Shown here: positions 35,407 through 43,910 of the stretch, in pieces
Position numbering within the stretch: the first letter of the stretch is position 1
Layout of the letters: the number at the start of each line of letters is the position of its first letter
Source: Streptomyces dioscori
Lineage (GTDB): Bacteria; Actinomycetota; Actinomycetes; Streptomycetales; Streptomycetaceae
Assembly (NCBI RefSeq): GCF_003024195.1
Contig: NZ_KZ679057.1
Span: 62,001 to 126,000 of the forward strand
Direction of reading: 5' to 3'
Length of the DNA: 64,000 nucleotides
Notes under the pieces: generated by a model
The model's database searches: none
What the model saw: the letters and a program-made list of their open reading frames with translations, nothing else
What the model was told of the DNA's origin: nothing
Made by a program: the position numbers and the translations under genes

Positions 35407-36346
35407 TCACCAGTCGGCGGCTGTACGTGACAGCTCACGCACCACCGTCACGTCCATCCGGGCCGGGGAACCGAGAGCCGAGCCGCAGCTCTCCGCACGC
35501 GGCGGCGACGAGGCGCCCTGACTGACCGAGACGAGCCACTGGCGGCCGTCGGTGTGGGCAACCGTCACCTCCCAGTGGGGTGTCTCGCCCTCGGTACGGA
35601 CCACGTTCAGCGCGCCCGCCGCGTCCTCGCGCACCGCTGTACGCACGGCCAGCTCGGCCGCCTGGCCGGGGCGTTCCCAGGCGGAGCTGCCGCGGCACCC
35701 CTCGGTGACGACACGCCCTTCGCGTACGCCCTGGAGGACCTCTTTCACGGCATGGGCCTCGGCGCGCCCGTATGCGTAACCGGAACGGCAGGACGAGGAG
35801 GGTGGGTGAGAAGCGGTGCCCTCCCAGGTGCGTGACCTCCCAGGCTCCCGCCACTCCGGAGGCGGCGAGTTCGGCGGCGAGGGGGCGGCCGAGCAGGGCA
35901 CAGCAGCGGTCACGCTTGCCGTTGGTGCAGACGAGGGCCAGTGGTTCACCGTCGTGGGGGCGGCCATCGAGCGCGGTGTCGAAGGTACCGGGCAGGCCTC
36001 TGCCCAGCTCGGTGAAATCAAGTTTGAGCAGCTGCTCGGGGTCCGATGTCATGGCGCTGTGCAGCCATACGTTTCCCGGAGTGGTGTGGGCCGCGTACAC
36101 CTGGCGCTCGGCGACCTTGTGACAGTCCGCGTGGCGTCCCGGGCGGCGGATCAGGGCGATGCGCACGCCGGTGGCCTCGGCGGCCTGCTTCAGGGCACGG
36201 CCCAGTACGGGATCCAGGTGACTTGATGTCAGCGCTTCGGCGCCCCAGGGGCCGGGCTGCTCGACCAGCAGCCACGTCCTCGCCGTGGCGGCGGTCCCCG
36301 CGAGGGGCTCCTCCAGGTCCTGTGAGACCTTCGCGCACGTACTCAC
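35407..36346 (-). pseudogene. Sucrase/ferredoxin-like protein, interrupted by a frameshift
   Basis: The frame from the GTG at 36346 gives VSTCAKVSQDLEEPL, LLVEQPGPWGAEAL, CHKVAERQVYAAHTTPG, ALVCTNGKRDRCCALLGRPL and THLGGHRFSPTLLVLP, typical of the sucrase/ferredoxin-like (thioredoxin-fold 2Fe-2S) family. It then runs into Arg-rich nonsense. Near 35784 (AA where one A is expected) a second frame continues the family: SGYAYGRAEAHAVKEVLQGV to the stop at 35407. Deleting one base restores ~312 residues. This is either a real inactivating mutation or a sequencing error. An iron box overlaps the promoter, so iron control is likely. Confidence 0.85.
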
Positions 36347-36365
36347 AGAGGTGAGCCTAACCTGA
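36347..36365 (-). promoter_or_regulatory. Iron box (DmdR1/IdeR type) over the -10 of the ferredoxin-like gene
   Basis: Read on the minus strand it matches the 19-bp iron-box consensus TTAGGTTAGGCTCACCTAA at 16 of 19 positions (mismatches at 2, 18 and 19). It contains the likely -10 element TAGGCT, and the GTG start lies directly beside it. Bound iron-loaded DmdR1 would block transcription, so expression should rise when iron is scarce (family knowledge). Confidence 0.75.
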
Positions 36366-36537
36366 CTTGGCTCCTGGTGACCGATGGGGCCGGTGATGTC
36401 CCTGTGCCGAAAGTGCCGGAAGCAGTTGAGTTGGCTGAGATGGCCGTTTCCCCCGGTGCGTCGGCAGTCCGTTGCCCTGACGGTCGCGCCTCTCGGGCGG
36501 CAGGGGGCGACGAGCGTGCGGATCGACGAGCGTCGGA

Positions 36538-36705
36538 TCAGGAGGCGGTCCGTGTCAACGCTGCCTCGTGGGAGAGGTTGAAGTGCAGCGGAGCGACGGT
36601 CGACGCGGCGATCGCGGCCACGCGGAGCCGTTCGGAGGCCTTGTGATCGGGCAGTGAGTCGACGGCTGGGCGCGCCGCCGCGACGTGCCATGCGAACGTT
36701 TCCAT
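36538..36705 (-). CDS. Possible small protein, 55 aa
   Basis: Open frame METFAWHVAAARPAVDSLPD ... ending AALTRTAS, with GGGAGA 9 nt upstream of the ATG at 36705. No family is recognised and no hydrophobic segment is present. It lies in the accessory stretch between the ferredoxin-like gene and the DUF6082 gene, downstream of a minus-strand terminator, so it would need its own promoter. It may be chance. Confidence 0.35.
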   Translation of the reverse strand: METFAWHVAAARPAVDSLPDHKASERLRVAAIAASTVAPLHFNLSHEAALTRTAS

Positions 36706-37155
36706 TTGAGAAGATCTCCCGGCGCCGACTCGGGGCGCCGTGTGGAGCGTGATGTGGCGAGGTAGTCGCGCCGGAGTGGCAGCCACATGCTGATCACGAA
36801 GCGTTGCGCTCAGCGACCCGGTTCGGCTTGTCGGCCCCGGAGGATAAGCCAAAGTATGGCTTGAAAAAGACTGCGAGGTCCTGCACCGATCGGGTGCGGA
36901 CCTCGCTGACGTTCTTCGGGGTGGCCGGATGTGTGGCCGGGTTCGCCCGCTTGGATCATGTCCTGGTGTCTGGGCGGAGAGTCATGGATGCCGCCTAGTC
37001 AGCCGCACGATGAGGCTGGGCTCACCGCGTACTCGTTCGGCGTCCGTCGCATGCTGGCGGCCTCGACGTTGTGGCGTCAGTTTTTGGGGGCCCGCACTTG
37101 GTGGTGCCAGTGCGCTTCCTTATCCCGTTGGCCCGTAGCGGCCTTCGTCAACGGA
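36706..37155. other. Accessory spacer, no gene recognised
   Basis: About 450 bases with irregular composition. It holds the minus-strand terminator at 36873-36906 and otherwise no credible coding frame. Open frames on the plus strand here are rich in Cys/Trp and lack ribosome sites. Confidence 0.45.
36873..36906 (-). terminator. Intrinsic terminator with U-tract, minus strand
   Basis: GCGAGGTCC pairs with GGACCTCGC and GCACC with GGTGC, with one bulged base. Read on the minus strand, AGTCTTTTTC follows the hairpin. It is the best classical Rho-independent terminator in the window. It should end transcripts coming from the 82-aa/DUF6082 genes. Confidence 0.85.
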
Positions 37156-37404
37156 TCAGGCGTCGGGGATGTCTTTCTTGGCGTGAATCAGGGTTTTGCG
37201 GTCAATGACCACGATGCGCTCGTATTCTGCTCGTGCGGCGTCTGTGGGAAGGTTCCCGTCCAGGGTTGCCGTGGCGTCTGTGCCGATAATGGCGAAACTT
37301 CCATCGCTGAGCTCGAAGATGTCTGGACACGTCTGGCCAGACATGCTTCCCCGAGCCGTTGGAGGGACGCCGAGTCTGCGGACAATCTTCAACGGGGGTT
37401 CCAT
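37156..37404 (-). CDS. Small uncharacterised protein, 82 aa
   Basis: MEPPLKIVRRLGVPPTARGS ... PDIFELSDGSFAIIGTDATA ... YERIVVIDRKTLIHAKKDIP. I recall near-identical small proteins scattered across Streptomyces genomes, often beside DUF6082 or regulator genes, but know no function. The pattern SDGSFAIIGTD looks like a beta hairpin. The ATG at 37404 lies 6 nt after TATAAC (37416-37411, minus strand), so the message is probably leaderless. It lies 161 bp downstream of the DUF6082 gene on the same strand. Confidence 0.8.
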   Translation of the reverse strand: MEPPLKIVRRLGVPPTARGSMSGQTCPDIFELSDGSFAIIGTDATATLDGNLPTDAARAEYERIVVIDRKTLIHAKKDIPDA

Positions 37405-37565
37405 TCGGATGTTATATGATGAATTGTAGCGTTTTGCTCACCTTGTATTCCGGCTTGTCAAACCTAGCGTCGATGTAGAAAGTGACGATATTTTTCGGTC
37501 GTGGAGGTGGGCGCCTTGGGGTGCCGAGGGGGCGCGCGTGCGCGGAAGTGTGCCTCTGGAAAGCG

Positions 37566-38102
37566 TCAGGAAACCCACCATTGGTCATTCTCGTCGCTCG
37601 CCCTTGTGACGATTTCGTCGACATGGCCTGAGAGCAATCGTTCCTGCGAGTCGGCTGGGAGGCTCGCCCGGTGGTGAAGTGTGACTTCCCAATACTCCCG
37701 AAATATCCTGCTCTGACAGATGCCGCGCATATGGCCGAGGGCTTCGTCGAGGTTCACGGTGCCCATGCGGAACGCGTGAAGAATGTTCCCGTACAGGGCA
37801 TTGGCGAACAGGTACTGCCGTAGCTGAGTCTGGGATACCTCGATTTCGTACGTGTCCAGTACTGCGGAAAGGTCAGGATCCTGTACGGCTTTGCACAGCA
37901 GATCGAACTGGAGTCGATGCTTGTCCGCCATGTCGATGCGCTGGTAGTGCTGCTGCTGTTCCTGGTGCATCCGATCGAGGTGCGCAAGAAGAGTGTTCTC
38001 GTCGTGCAGGCGCTGCGCGGCGAACGCCGTGAGAGCCCCCGCTGCGAATGCGAGGCCCGCCGTCACGGCAGGGCCAAGCCCCCTAATTCCATATGTGTAC
38101 AT
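37566..38102 (-). CDS. DUF6082-type membrane-anchored protein
   Basis: 178 residues from the ATG at 38102 (GGGGG about 5 nt upstream). One N-terminal membrane helix (GLGPAVTAGLAFAAGALTAF) is followed by a coiled-coil-like segment (HLDRMHQEQQQHYQRIDMAD). Then LQFDLLCKAVQDPDLSAVLD, LRQYLFANALYGNILHAFRM and FREYWEVTLHHRASLP match the DUF6082 pattern as I remember it. The family is confined to Streptomyces relatives and uncharacterised. Codon use is less GC-biased than its neighbours, fitting an accessory gene. It pairs with the 82-aa protein. Confidence 0.75.
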   Translation of the reverse strand: MYTYGIRGLGPAVTAGLAFAAGALTAFAAQRLHDENTLLAHLDRMHQEQQQHYQRIDMADKHRLQFDLLCKAVQDPDLSAVLDTYEIEVSQTQLRQYLFANALYGNILHAFRMGTVNLDEALGHMRGICQSRIFREYWEVTLHHRASLPADSQERLLSGHVDEIVTRASDENDQWWVS

Positions 38103-38425
38103 GTCAACCCCCGAATCAAGCGACCGTCCGCCGGTCGCCGGGTGCAGGTGACGGGGAGCGAACCGGCGAGCGGTGGGCGGCGCGCTTGCCAACGTCCAAT
38201 GGTGCCGAGCGGCTCTGATCGGCTGGGAGGCGGAGAGGCGGCGCACGGAGGTAAGCGCGGGTCGCGCAACTCGGCGCCTTGCCCAACGTGTGCCCCGCGA
38301 GCGCCGCGAACAATCGTTCACTTCCGGCGCTTTGTAGGGCGGCTCGTATCCTTGGCGGGCATTCGTCCCCCGTCGTGCGAGCCGGTTTGCGAGCCGGAGC
38401 ACGCAATTGGTGTGAGAGAGGTCGC
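38103..38425. other. Divergent promoter region, DUF6082 / CobW-type GTPase
   Basis: About 320 bases with no gene. It marks the boundary between the accessory stretch and the conserved core. No clear zinc or cobalamin regulatory site is visible ahead of the GTPase. Confidence 0.4.
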
Positions 38426-39544
38426 GTGTCGAGTCAGGCGAGCCCCCAGCAGATCCCGGTCCTCGTCCTCGCCGGTTTCCTCGGTTCCGGTAAGACCACG
38501 CTGCTCAACCACCTCCTGCACCGCAGCGGAGGCAGCCGTATCGGTGCCGTCGTGAACGACTTCGGTGCCATCGAGATCGATGCCATGGCTGTCGCGGGGG
38601 CGCTCGGGGACTCCACCGTCTCCCTCGGGAACGGGTGTCTGTGCTGCGCCGTCGACGCCAGTGAACTCGATCTGTATCTGGACCGGCTCGCCCGGCCCTC
38701 GTCCCGGATGGACGTGATCGTCATCGAGGCGAGCGGTCTCGCCGAGCCCCAGGAGCTGGTGAAGATGCTCCTGGCCAGCGAGAACCCGCACATCGTCTAC
38801 GGGGGGCTCGTGGAGGTCGTCGACGCCGCCGAGTTCGACGCCACCCGCGAGAAGCATCCTGAGATCGACCGGCATCTCGCCATCGCCGACCTGGTCGTCG
38901 TCAACAAGGCGGACCGCGCGCCGGACCCCGACCGTGTGACGGGGCTGGTGCGTACGCTCGCCGACGGTGCCGCCGTCGTATCCGCGTCGTACGGGAGGAT
39001 CGACCCCGAGTTCCTCTTCGACTGCCGGCCGACCGAGGAACGTATCGGCCAGTTGTCCTTCGACGACCTGCACCGGCACGAGGACCGTGACCGTGGTGAC
39101 GGTGGCGCCGACGAGCACCTCGGACACCTGCACTCCGCCTACGAGTCCGTCTCCTTCACCTCCGAAGTGCCCCTCGGGCCCCGGCGGTTGATGGACTTCC
39201 TCGACAGCAGGCCCGACGGTCTGTACCGGATCAAGGGGTACGTCGACTTCGGCGCCGCCGATCCAGGCAACCGGTATGCCGTGCACGCGGTCGGCCGATT
39301 CCTGCGTTTCTATCCGGAACCCTGGGCTCCGGGTGAGCGGCTCACCCAGCTCGTGCTCATCGGCTCCGGCATCGACGCCGTCGCGCTCGGCAAGAAACTG
39401 GAGGCATGCAAGGACGACGCCCCACACGCCGACGAACGCAGCATGTGGGGCGTCCTGCGTTACGTACAGGAGCCGGAGGCCGAGGAAGAGGTGGAAGCGG
39501 CAGGTCAAGGCGGGTGGGGCGACCTGCCGGGCGGCGCGGGCTAG
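38426..39544 (+). CDS. CobW/COG0523-family GTPase (metallochaperone)
   Basis: 372 residues from the GTG at 38426 (GAGAGG upstream). Walker A is GFLGSGKTTLLNH (about 17-29), the metal-binding CxCC motif is GNGCLCCAVD, Walker B/switch is VIVIEASGLAEPQELV, and the guanine-specificity motif is VVVNKAD. The C-terminal CobW domain shows RIKGYVDFG, then RYAVHAVGRFLRFYP. An insert rich in His/Asp/Glu (FDDLHRHEDRDRGDGGADEH then LGHLH) could bind metal. The family delivers zinc or cobalt to target enzymes. Its TAG stop overlaps the parC stop on the opposite strand. Confidence 0.9.
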   Translation: MSSQASPQQIPVLVLAGFLGSGKTTLLNHLLHRSGGSRIGAVVNDFGAIEIDAMAVAGALGDSTVSLGNGCLCCAVDASELDLYLDRLARPSSRMDVIVIEASGLAEPQELVKMLLASENPHIVYGGLVEVVDAAEFDATREKHPEIDRHLAIADLVVVNKADRAPDPDRVTGLVRTLADGAAVVSASYGRIDPEFLFDCRPTEERIGQLSFDDLHRHEDRDRGDGGADEHLGHLHSAYESVSFTSEVPLGPRRLMDFLDSRPDGLYRIKGYVDFGAADPGNRYAVHAVGRFLRFYPEPWAPGERLTQLVLIGSGIDAVALGKKLEACKDDAPHADERSMWGVLRYVQEPEAEEEVEAAGQGGWGDLPGGAG

Positions 39545-41991
39545 ACCGGGCCCGCCACCACCGAAACCGTCTTCGCCAGGGAGACCCCCGAGCCGTCGCG
39601 CCGCGGGTCCATCTCCGGGAGCTCGGCCGGCGTGCCGTCCTTCTGCGCCGCCCGCGCCGGAGCGGGGCCCGCCCAGGCCAGGCTCAGGCAGTCCTCGCCC
39701 TTCAGGAACCGCTGGCAGCGCACGCCGCCCGTGGCGCGGCCCTTGCGCGGGTACTGGTCGAAGGGGGTCAGCTTGGCCGTCGTCTGGACCGAGTCGTCCA
39801 GCGTGCCCCGCGAACCCGCCACGGTGAACACCACCGCGTCCACGGCCGGGTCGACCGCCGTGAAGGAGATCACCTTGGCCCCGTCCGTGAGCTTCACACC
39901 CGTCATGCCGCCCGCCGGCCGGCCCTGCGGGCGGACCTGGGACGCCTGGTAGCGCAACAGCTGCGCGTCGTCGGTGATGAAGATCAGGTCCTCCTCACCG
40001 GTGCGCAACTCGGCCCCGCCGATGATCCGGTCACCGTCCTTGAGGGTGATGACCTCCAGCTCCTCCTTGTTGGACGGGTAGTCCGGGACCACGCGCTTGA
40101 CCACACCCTGCTGGGTGCCGAGCGCCAGGCCGGGCGACGACTCGTCGAGCGTCATCAGGCAGACCACCTGCTCATCGCCCTCCAGGGCCAGGAACTCCGA
40201 GATCGGCGCGCCTCCGGAGAGGTTGGGCGCCGAGGCGGTCTCGGGCAGCTGGGGGAGGTCGATGACGTTGAGCCGCAGGAGCCGTCCGCTGGACGTGACC
40301 GCGCCGATCTCGCCCTGTGCGGTCGCCGGGACGGCGGAGACGATCAGATCGTGCTTGACGCGCCTGCCCTCGCTCTCCCCGAAGGGGTCACCGTTGGCGG
40401 TACGCGCGAGCAGTGCAGTCGACGACAGGAGTACCCGGCACGGGTCGTCGGCCACCTGCAGCGGAACGGCCGTGGCGGCGGAACCGGCCGACTCCAGCAG
40501 CACCGTACGCCGGTCGGTGCCGAACTTCTTGGCCACCGCTGCCAGTTCGGCCGACACCAGCTTGCGCAGCTCGGCGTCCGAGTCCAGGATGCCGGTCAGC
40601 TCGTCGATCTCGCCGTTGAGGCGGTCGCGCTCGGTCTCCAGCTCGATCCGGTCGAACTTGGTCAGCCGGCGCAGCGGCGTGTCCAGGATGTACTGCGTCT
40701 GGATCTCGCTCAGTGAGAAGTGCTCGATCAGGCGCTGCTTGGCCTGGGCGGAGTTCTCACTGGAGCGGATGAGGCGGATGACCTCGTCGATGTCCAGCAG
40801 GGCGACGAGCAGGCCCTCGACCAGATGCAGCCGGTCGCGCTTCTTGGTGCGGCGGAACTCGCTGCGGCGGCGCACGACCTCGAAGCGGTGGTCGAGGTAC
40901 ACCTCCAGCAGTTCCTTGAGGCCGAGCGTGAGCGGCTGGCCGTCCACCAGTGCCACGTTGTTGATGCCGAAGGACTCCTCCATCGGCGTCAGCTTGTAGA
41001 GCTGCTCCAGGACCGCCTCCGGCACGAAGCCGTTCTTGACCTCGATGACCAGGCGCAGGCCGTGCGAGCGGTCGGTGAGGTCCTTGACGTCGGCGATGCC
41101 CTGCAGCTTCTTCGAGCCGACCAGGTCCTTGATCTTCGCGATCACCTTCTCCGGGCCGACGGTGAAGGGCAGTTCGGTGACGACGAGGCCCTTGCGGCGC
41201 GCCGTCACGTTCTCCACGGACACCGTCGCGCGGATCTTGAAGGTGCCGCGGCCCGATTCGTACGCGTCCCTGATGCCGCTCAGGCCGACGATCCGGCCGC
41301 CGGTGGGCAGGTCGGGGCCCGGGACGTACTTCATGAGCGTTTCGAGATCGGCCCCCGGGTGGCGGATCAGGTGGCGGGCGGCGGCGATGACCTCGCCGAG
41401 GTTGTGCGGCGCCATGTTCGTCGCCATGCCGACCGCGATGCCCGACGCGCCGTTGACCAGGAGGTTCGGATACGCGGCCGGGAGGACCGACGGCTCCTGC
41501 TCCTGGCCGTCGTAGTTCGGGGCGAAGTCGACCGTGTTCTCTTCGATCGACTCCGTCATGAGAGAGGTGGCGTCGGCCATCCTCGCCTCGGTGTACCGCA
41601 TGGCGGCCGGCGGGTCGTCGTTGCCCAGCGAACCGAAGTTGCCGTGGCCGTCGACCAGGGGCAGCCGCATGGAGAAGGGCTGGGCCAGACGGACCAGCGC
41701 GTCGTAGATCGACGCGTCGCCGTGCGGGTGGAGCTTACCCATGACCTCGCCGACGACGCGGGCACACTTCACGTAGCCGCGGTCGGGGCGGAGCCCCATC
41801 TCGTTCATCTGGTAGACGATGCGGCGGTGCACGGGCTTGAGGCCGTCGCGGGCGTCCGGCAGGGCTCGGGAGTAGATGACCGAGTACGCGTACTCAAGGA
41901 AAGAGCCCTGCATCTCGTCGACGACGTCGATGTCGAGGATGCGCTCCTCGAAGTCGTCGGAAGGCGGGGTCTTCGTGCTGCGGCGGGCCAT
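39541..41991 (-). CDS. parC: DNA topoisomerase IV subunit A
   Basis: 816 residues from the ATG at 41991 with GAAGGAG upstream. The catalytic Tyr is in PPAAMRYTEARMADATSLM (about residue 120). The quinolone pocket reads HPHGDASIYDALVRLAQPFS, with Ala at the position of E. coli GyrA Ser83 and Asp at Asp87. DGLKPVHRRIVYQMNEMG and GIAVGMATNMAPHNLGEV are standard. The C-terminal part carries beta-propeller blades (QGVVKRVV, GRLLRLNV, LLRYQASQVRPQGRPAGGMT). With ParE it decatenates replicated chromosomes. Its leader contains a duplicated Streptomyces-type repeat. Confidence 0.95.
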   Translation of the reverse strand: MARRSTKTPPSDDFEERILDIDVVDEMQGSFLEYAYSVIYSRALPDARDGLKPVHRRIVYQMNEMGLRPDRGYVKCARVVGEVMGKLHPHGDASIYDALVRLAQPFSMRLPLVDGHGNFGSLGNDDPPAAMRYTEARMADATSLMTESIEENTVDFAPNYDGQEQEPSVLPAAYPNLLVNGASGIAVGMATNMAPHNLGEVIAAARHLIRHPGADLETLMKYVPGPDLPTGGRIVGLSGIRDAYESGRGTFKIRATVSVENVTARRKGLVVTELPFTVGPEKVIAKIKDLVGSKKLQGIADVKDLTDRSHGLRLVIEVKNGFVPEAVLEQLYKLTPMEESFGINNVALVDGQPLTLGLKELLEVYLDHRFEVVRRRSEFRRTKKRDRLHLVEGLLVALLDIDEVIRLIRSSENSAQAKQRLIEHFSLSEIQTQYILDTPLRRLTKFDRIELETERDRLNGEIDELTGILDSDAELRKLVSAELAAVAKKFGTDRRTVLLESAGSAATAVPLQVADDPCRVLLSSTALLARTANGDPFGESEGRRVKHDLIVSAVPATAQGEIGAVTSSGRLLRLNVIDLPQLPETASAPNLSGGAPISEFLALEGDEQVVCLMTLDESSPGLALGTQQGVVKRVVPDYPSNKEELEVITLKDGDRIIGGAELRTGEEDLIFITDDAQLLRYQASQVRPQGRPAGGMTGVKLTDGAKVISFTAVDPAVDAVVFTVAGSRGTLDDSVQTTAKLTPFDQYPRKGRATGGVRCQRFLKGEDCLSLAWAGPAPARAAQKDGTPAELPEMDPRRDGSGVSLAKTVSVVAGPV

Positions 41992-42521
41992 CGCTGCTGC
42001 GACTCCTTCACAGTCTCTGCCGGGGCATGAACGGGTTCTGACGCGGTCCATTGTGGACCGCAGTACTGACAACGCGGACCACGACCCGTCCGTACGGGCC
42101 TGTCGGGCCGGGCGCTCGACCGCCTCAACAGGCCTGGCGGGCCGCGTTCGAGGCGGCCCCGGAGGCTCCACGCGCGTGGCCGCGGCTGACCGCGGAGGTC
42201 TGAGGACGCTACCGCGTTCCGTTTCCACGGGGGCACCGGGCCGGGAGTTGTCGGGTGCGGGCCGGTGGTGGCCGGTCGCGCAGTTCCCCGCGCCCCTTGG
42301 GGGGAGCGGCCAGGGTGTTTGTCGGGTGCGGGTCCGTCGTGGCTGGTCGCGCAGTTCCCCGCGTCCCTTACAGGGCGCCCCTGACGGGGGCGGCTCTGCC
42401 GGGGTGCGCGTGCTCGCTCTCGGCGTAGCCGATGCGGGAACTTCGCCAGCCGTCCGCGCGCTTGCATACAGTGGCACGACTAGCAGGAATTCAGCAGTTT
42501 TCCGCGATCGAAGGGACGTAC
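41992..42521. other. Divergent parC / M16 peptidase intergenic region
   Basis: About 530 bases with no gene. It must hold both promoters. The main visible structure is the pair of ~49-bp direct repeats. A GAAGGAG site for parC is near 42000-42010 and an AAGGGA site for the peptidase is near 42511-42516. Confidence 0.5.
42250..42369. repeat. Two ~49-bp direct repeats (TCGCGCAGTTCCCCGCG core)
   Basis: Copies at 42250-42298 and 42321-42369, offset 71 bp, differ at only a few positions. Both contain GGTCGCGCAGTTCCCCGCG. I recall this core as a dispersed intergenic motif in many Streptomyces genomes. Its function is not known to me. Confidence 0.85.
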
Positions 42522-43910
42522 ATGCCCATGGGTCACACGGCCACCGCCGAGGCCGGTTCCGGCGGCCTGACAGCGACCGAGCACCGCCTGGCCAACGGCC
42601 TGCGTGTGGTGCTCTCCGAGGACCACCTGACCCCGGTCGCGGCGGTGTGCCTCTGGTACGACGTCGGCTCGCGTCACGAGGTCAAGGGCCGTACCGGGCT
42701 CGCCCACCTCTTCGAGCACCTGATGTTCCAGGGTTCCGGCCAGGTGAAGGGCAACGGCCACTTCGAACTGGTCCAGGGAGCGGGCGGTTCGCTCAACGGC
42801 ACGACGAGTTTCGAGCGCACCAACTACTTCGAGACCATGCCGACGCACCAGCTGGAGCTCGCCCTCTGGCTGGAGGCCGACCGCATGGGCTCGCTGCTCG
42901 CGGCCCTCGACGAGGAGTCGATGGAAAACCAGCGGGACGTCGTCAAGAACGAGCGCAGGCAGCGCTACGACAACGTCCCCTACGGCACCGCCTTCGAGAA
43001 GCTGACCGCCCTCGCCTACCCGGAGGGCCACCCCTACCACCACACCCCGATCGGGTCGATGGCCGACCTGGACGCGGCCACCCTTGAGGACGCGCGCGCC
43101 TTTTTCCGCACCTACTACGCGCCCAACAACGCCGTCCTGTCGATCGTCGGGGACATCGACCCGGAGCAGACGCTCGCCTGGGTCGAGAAGTACTTCGGGT
43201 CCGTCGCCGGGCACGACGGCAAGCCCGCCCCGCGCGACGGCTCGCTCCCGGAGACCATGGGCGGGCAGCTGCGCGAGGTCGTCGAGGAGGAGGTCCCGGC
43301 CCGCGCGCTGATGGCCGCCTACCGGCTCCCGGAGGACGGCACGCGCGCGTCCGACGCCGCCGACCTCGCCCTGACCGTGCTCGGCGGCGGCGAGTCGTCC
43401 CGGCTCTACAACCGGCTCGTACGCCGTGACCGCACCGCCGTCGCGGCCGGGTTCGGCCTGCTGCGCCTCGCCGGAGCGCCCTCCCTGGGGTGGCTCGACG
43501 TGAAGACGTCCGGTGACGTCGAGGTCCCCGTCATCGAGGCCGCCGTCGACGAGGAGCTCGCCCGGTTCGCCGAGGAGGGCCCCACGGCCGAGGAGATGGA
43601 GCGCGCCCAGGCCCAGTTGGAGCGCGAGTGGCTGGACCGGCTCGGCACGGTCGCGGGCCGCGCCGACGAACTGTGCCGGTACGCGGTCCTGTTCGGCGAC
43701 CCCCAGCTCGCCCTGACCGCCGTGCAGCGCGTTCTCGACATCACCGCGGAGGAGGTCCAGGAGGTCGCCAAGGCCCGCCTGCGCCCCGACAACCGCGCGG
43801 TACTGGTCTACGAGCCGCTCGCCGCGGACGAGGCCGACGCGCCCGAGGAGACCGGCGCGTCCGAAGAGACCGGCGCCGCTGACAACACCGACGAGGAGGC
43901 GGCCAAGTGA
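42522..43910 (+). CDS. M16-family zinc metallopeptidase, catalytic subunit
   Basis: 462 residues from the ATG at 42522 (AAGGGA upstream). The inverted zinc motif HxxEH is in GLAHLFEHLMFQGSG (about 62-76), and the third ligand Glu lies ~76 residues on, in the ENQRDVVKNERRQRYDNVPY region. The C-terminal half repeats the fold (GGGESSRLYNRLVRRDRTAV, the R/Y pair that closes the chamber). There is no signal peptide. It overlaps by four bases with a second M16 gene lacking the zinc motif, so the enzyme is a heterodimer of the bacterial processing-peptidase type. Substrates are unknown. Confidence 0.92.
   Translation: MPMGHTATAEAGSGGLTATEHRLANGLRVVLSEDHLTPVAAVCLWYDVGSRHEVKGRTGLAHLFEHLMFQGSGQVKGNGHFELVQGAGGSLNGTTSFERTNYFETMPTHQLELALWLEADRMGSLLAALDEESMENQRDVVKNERRQRYDNVPYGTAFEKLTALAYPEGHPYHHTPIGSMADLDAATLEDARAFFRTYYAPNNAVLSIVGDIDPEQTLAWVEKYFGSVAGHDGKPAPRDGSLPETMGGQLREVVEEEVPARALMAAYRLPEDGTRASDAADLALTVLGGGESSRLYNRLVRRDRTAVAAGFGLLRLAGAPSLGWLDVKTSGDVEVPVIEAAVDEELARFAEEGPTAEEMERAQAQLEREWLDRLGTVAGRADELCRYAVLFGDPQLALTAVQRVLDITAEEVQEVAKARLRPDNRAVLVYEPLAADEADAPEETGASEETGAADNTDEEAAK

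Noticed and set aside
35407..36346. Programmed ribosomal frameshift in the ferredoxin-like gene
   Set aside because: No slippery heptamer or downstream structure is apparent at 35780-35790; mutation or sequencing error is simpler.
40720..42030. Plus-strand open frame of ~436 codons opposite parC
   Set aside because: It is composed of Val/Asp/Arg/Gln-rich antisense sequence of a clear topoisomerase gene, with no independent motif.
42250..42369. 49-bp repeats as ends of an insertion sequence
   Set aside because: They are direct, only 71 bp apart, have no transposase between them and no target duplication.
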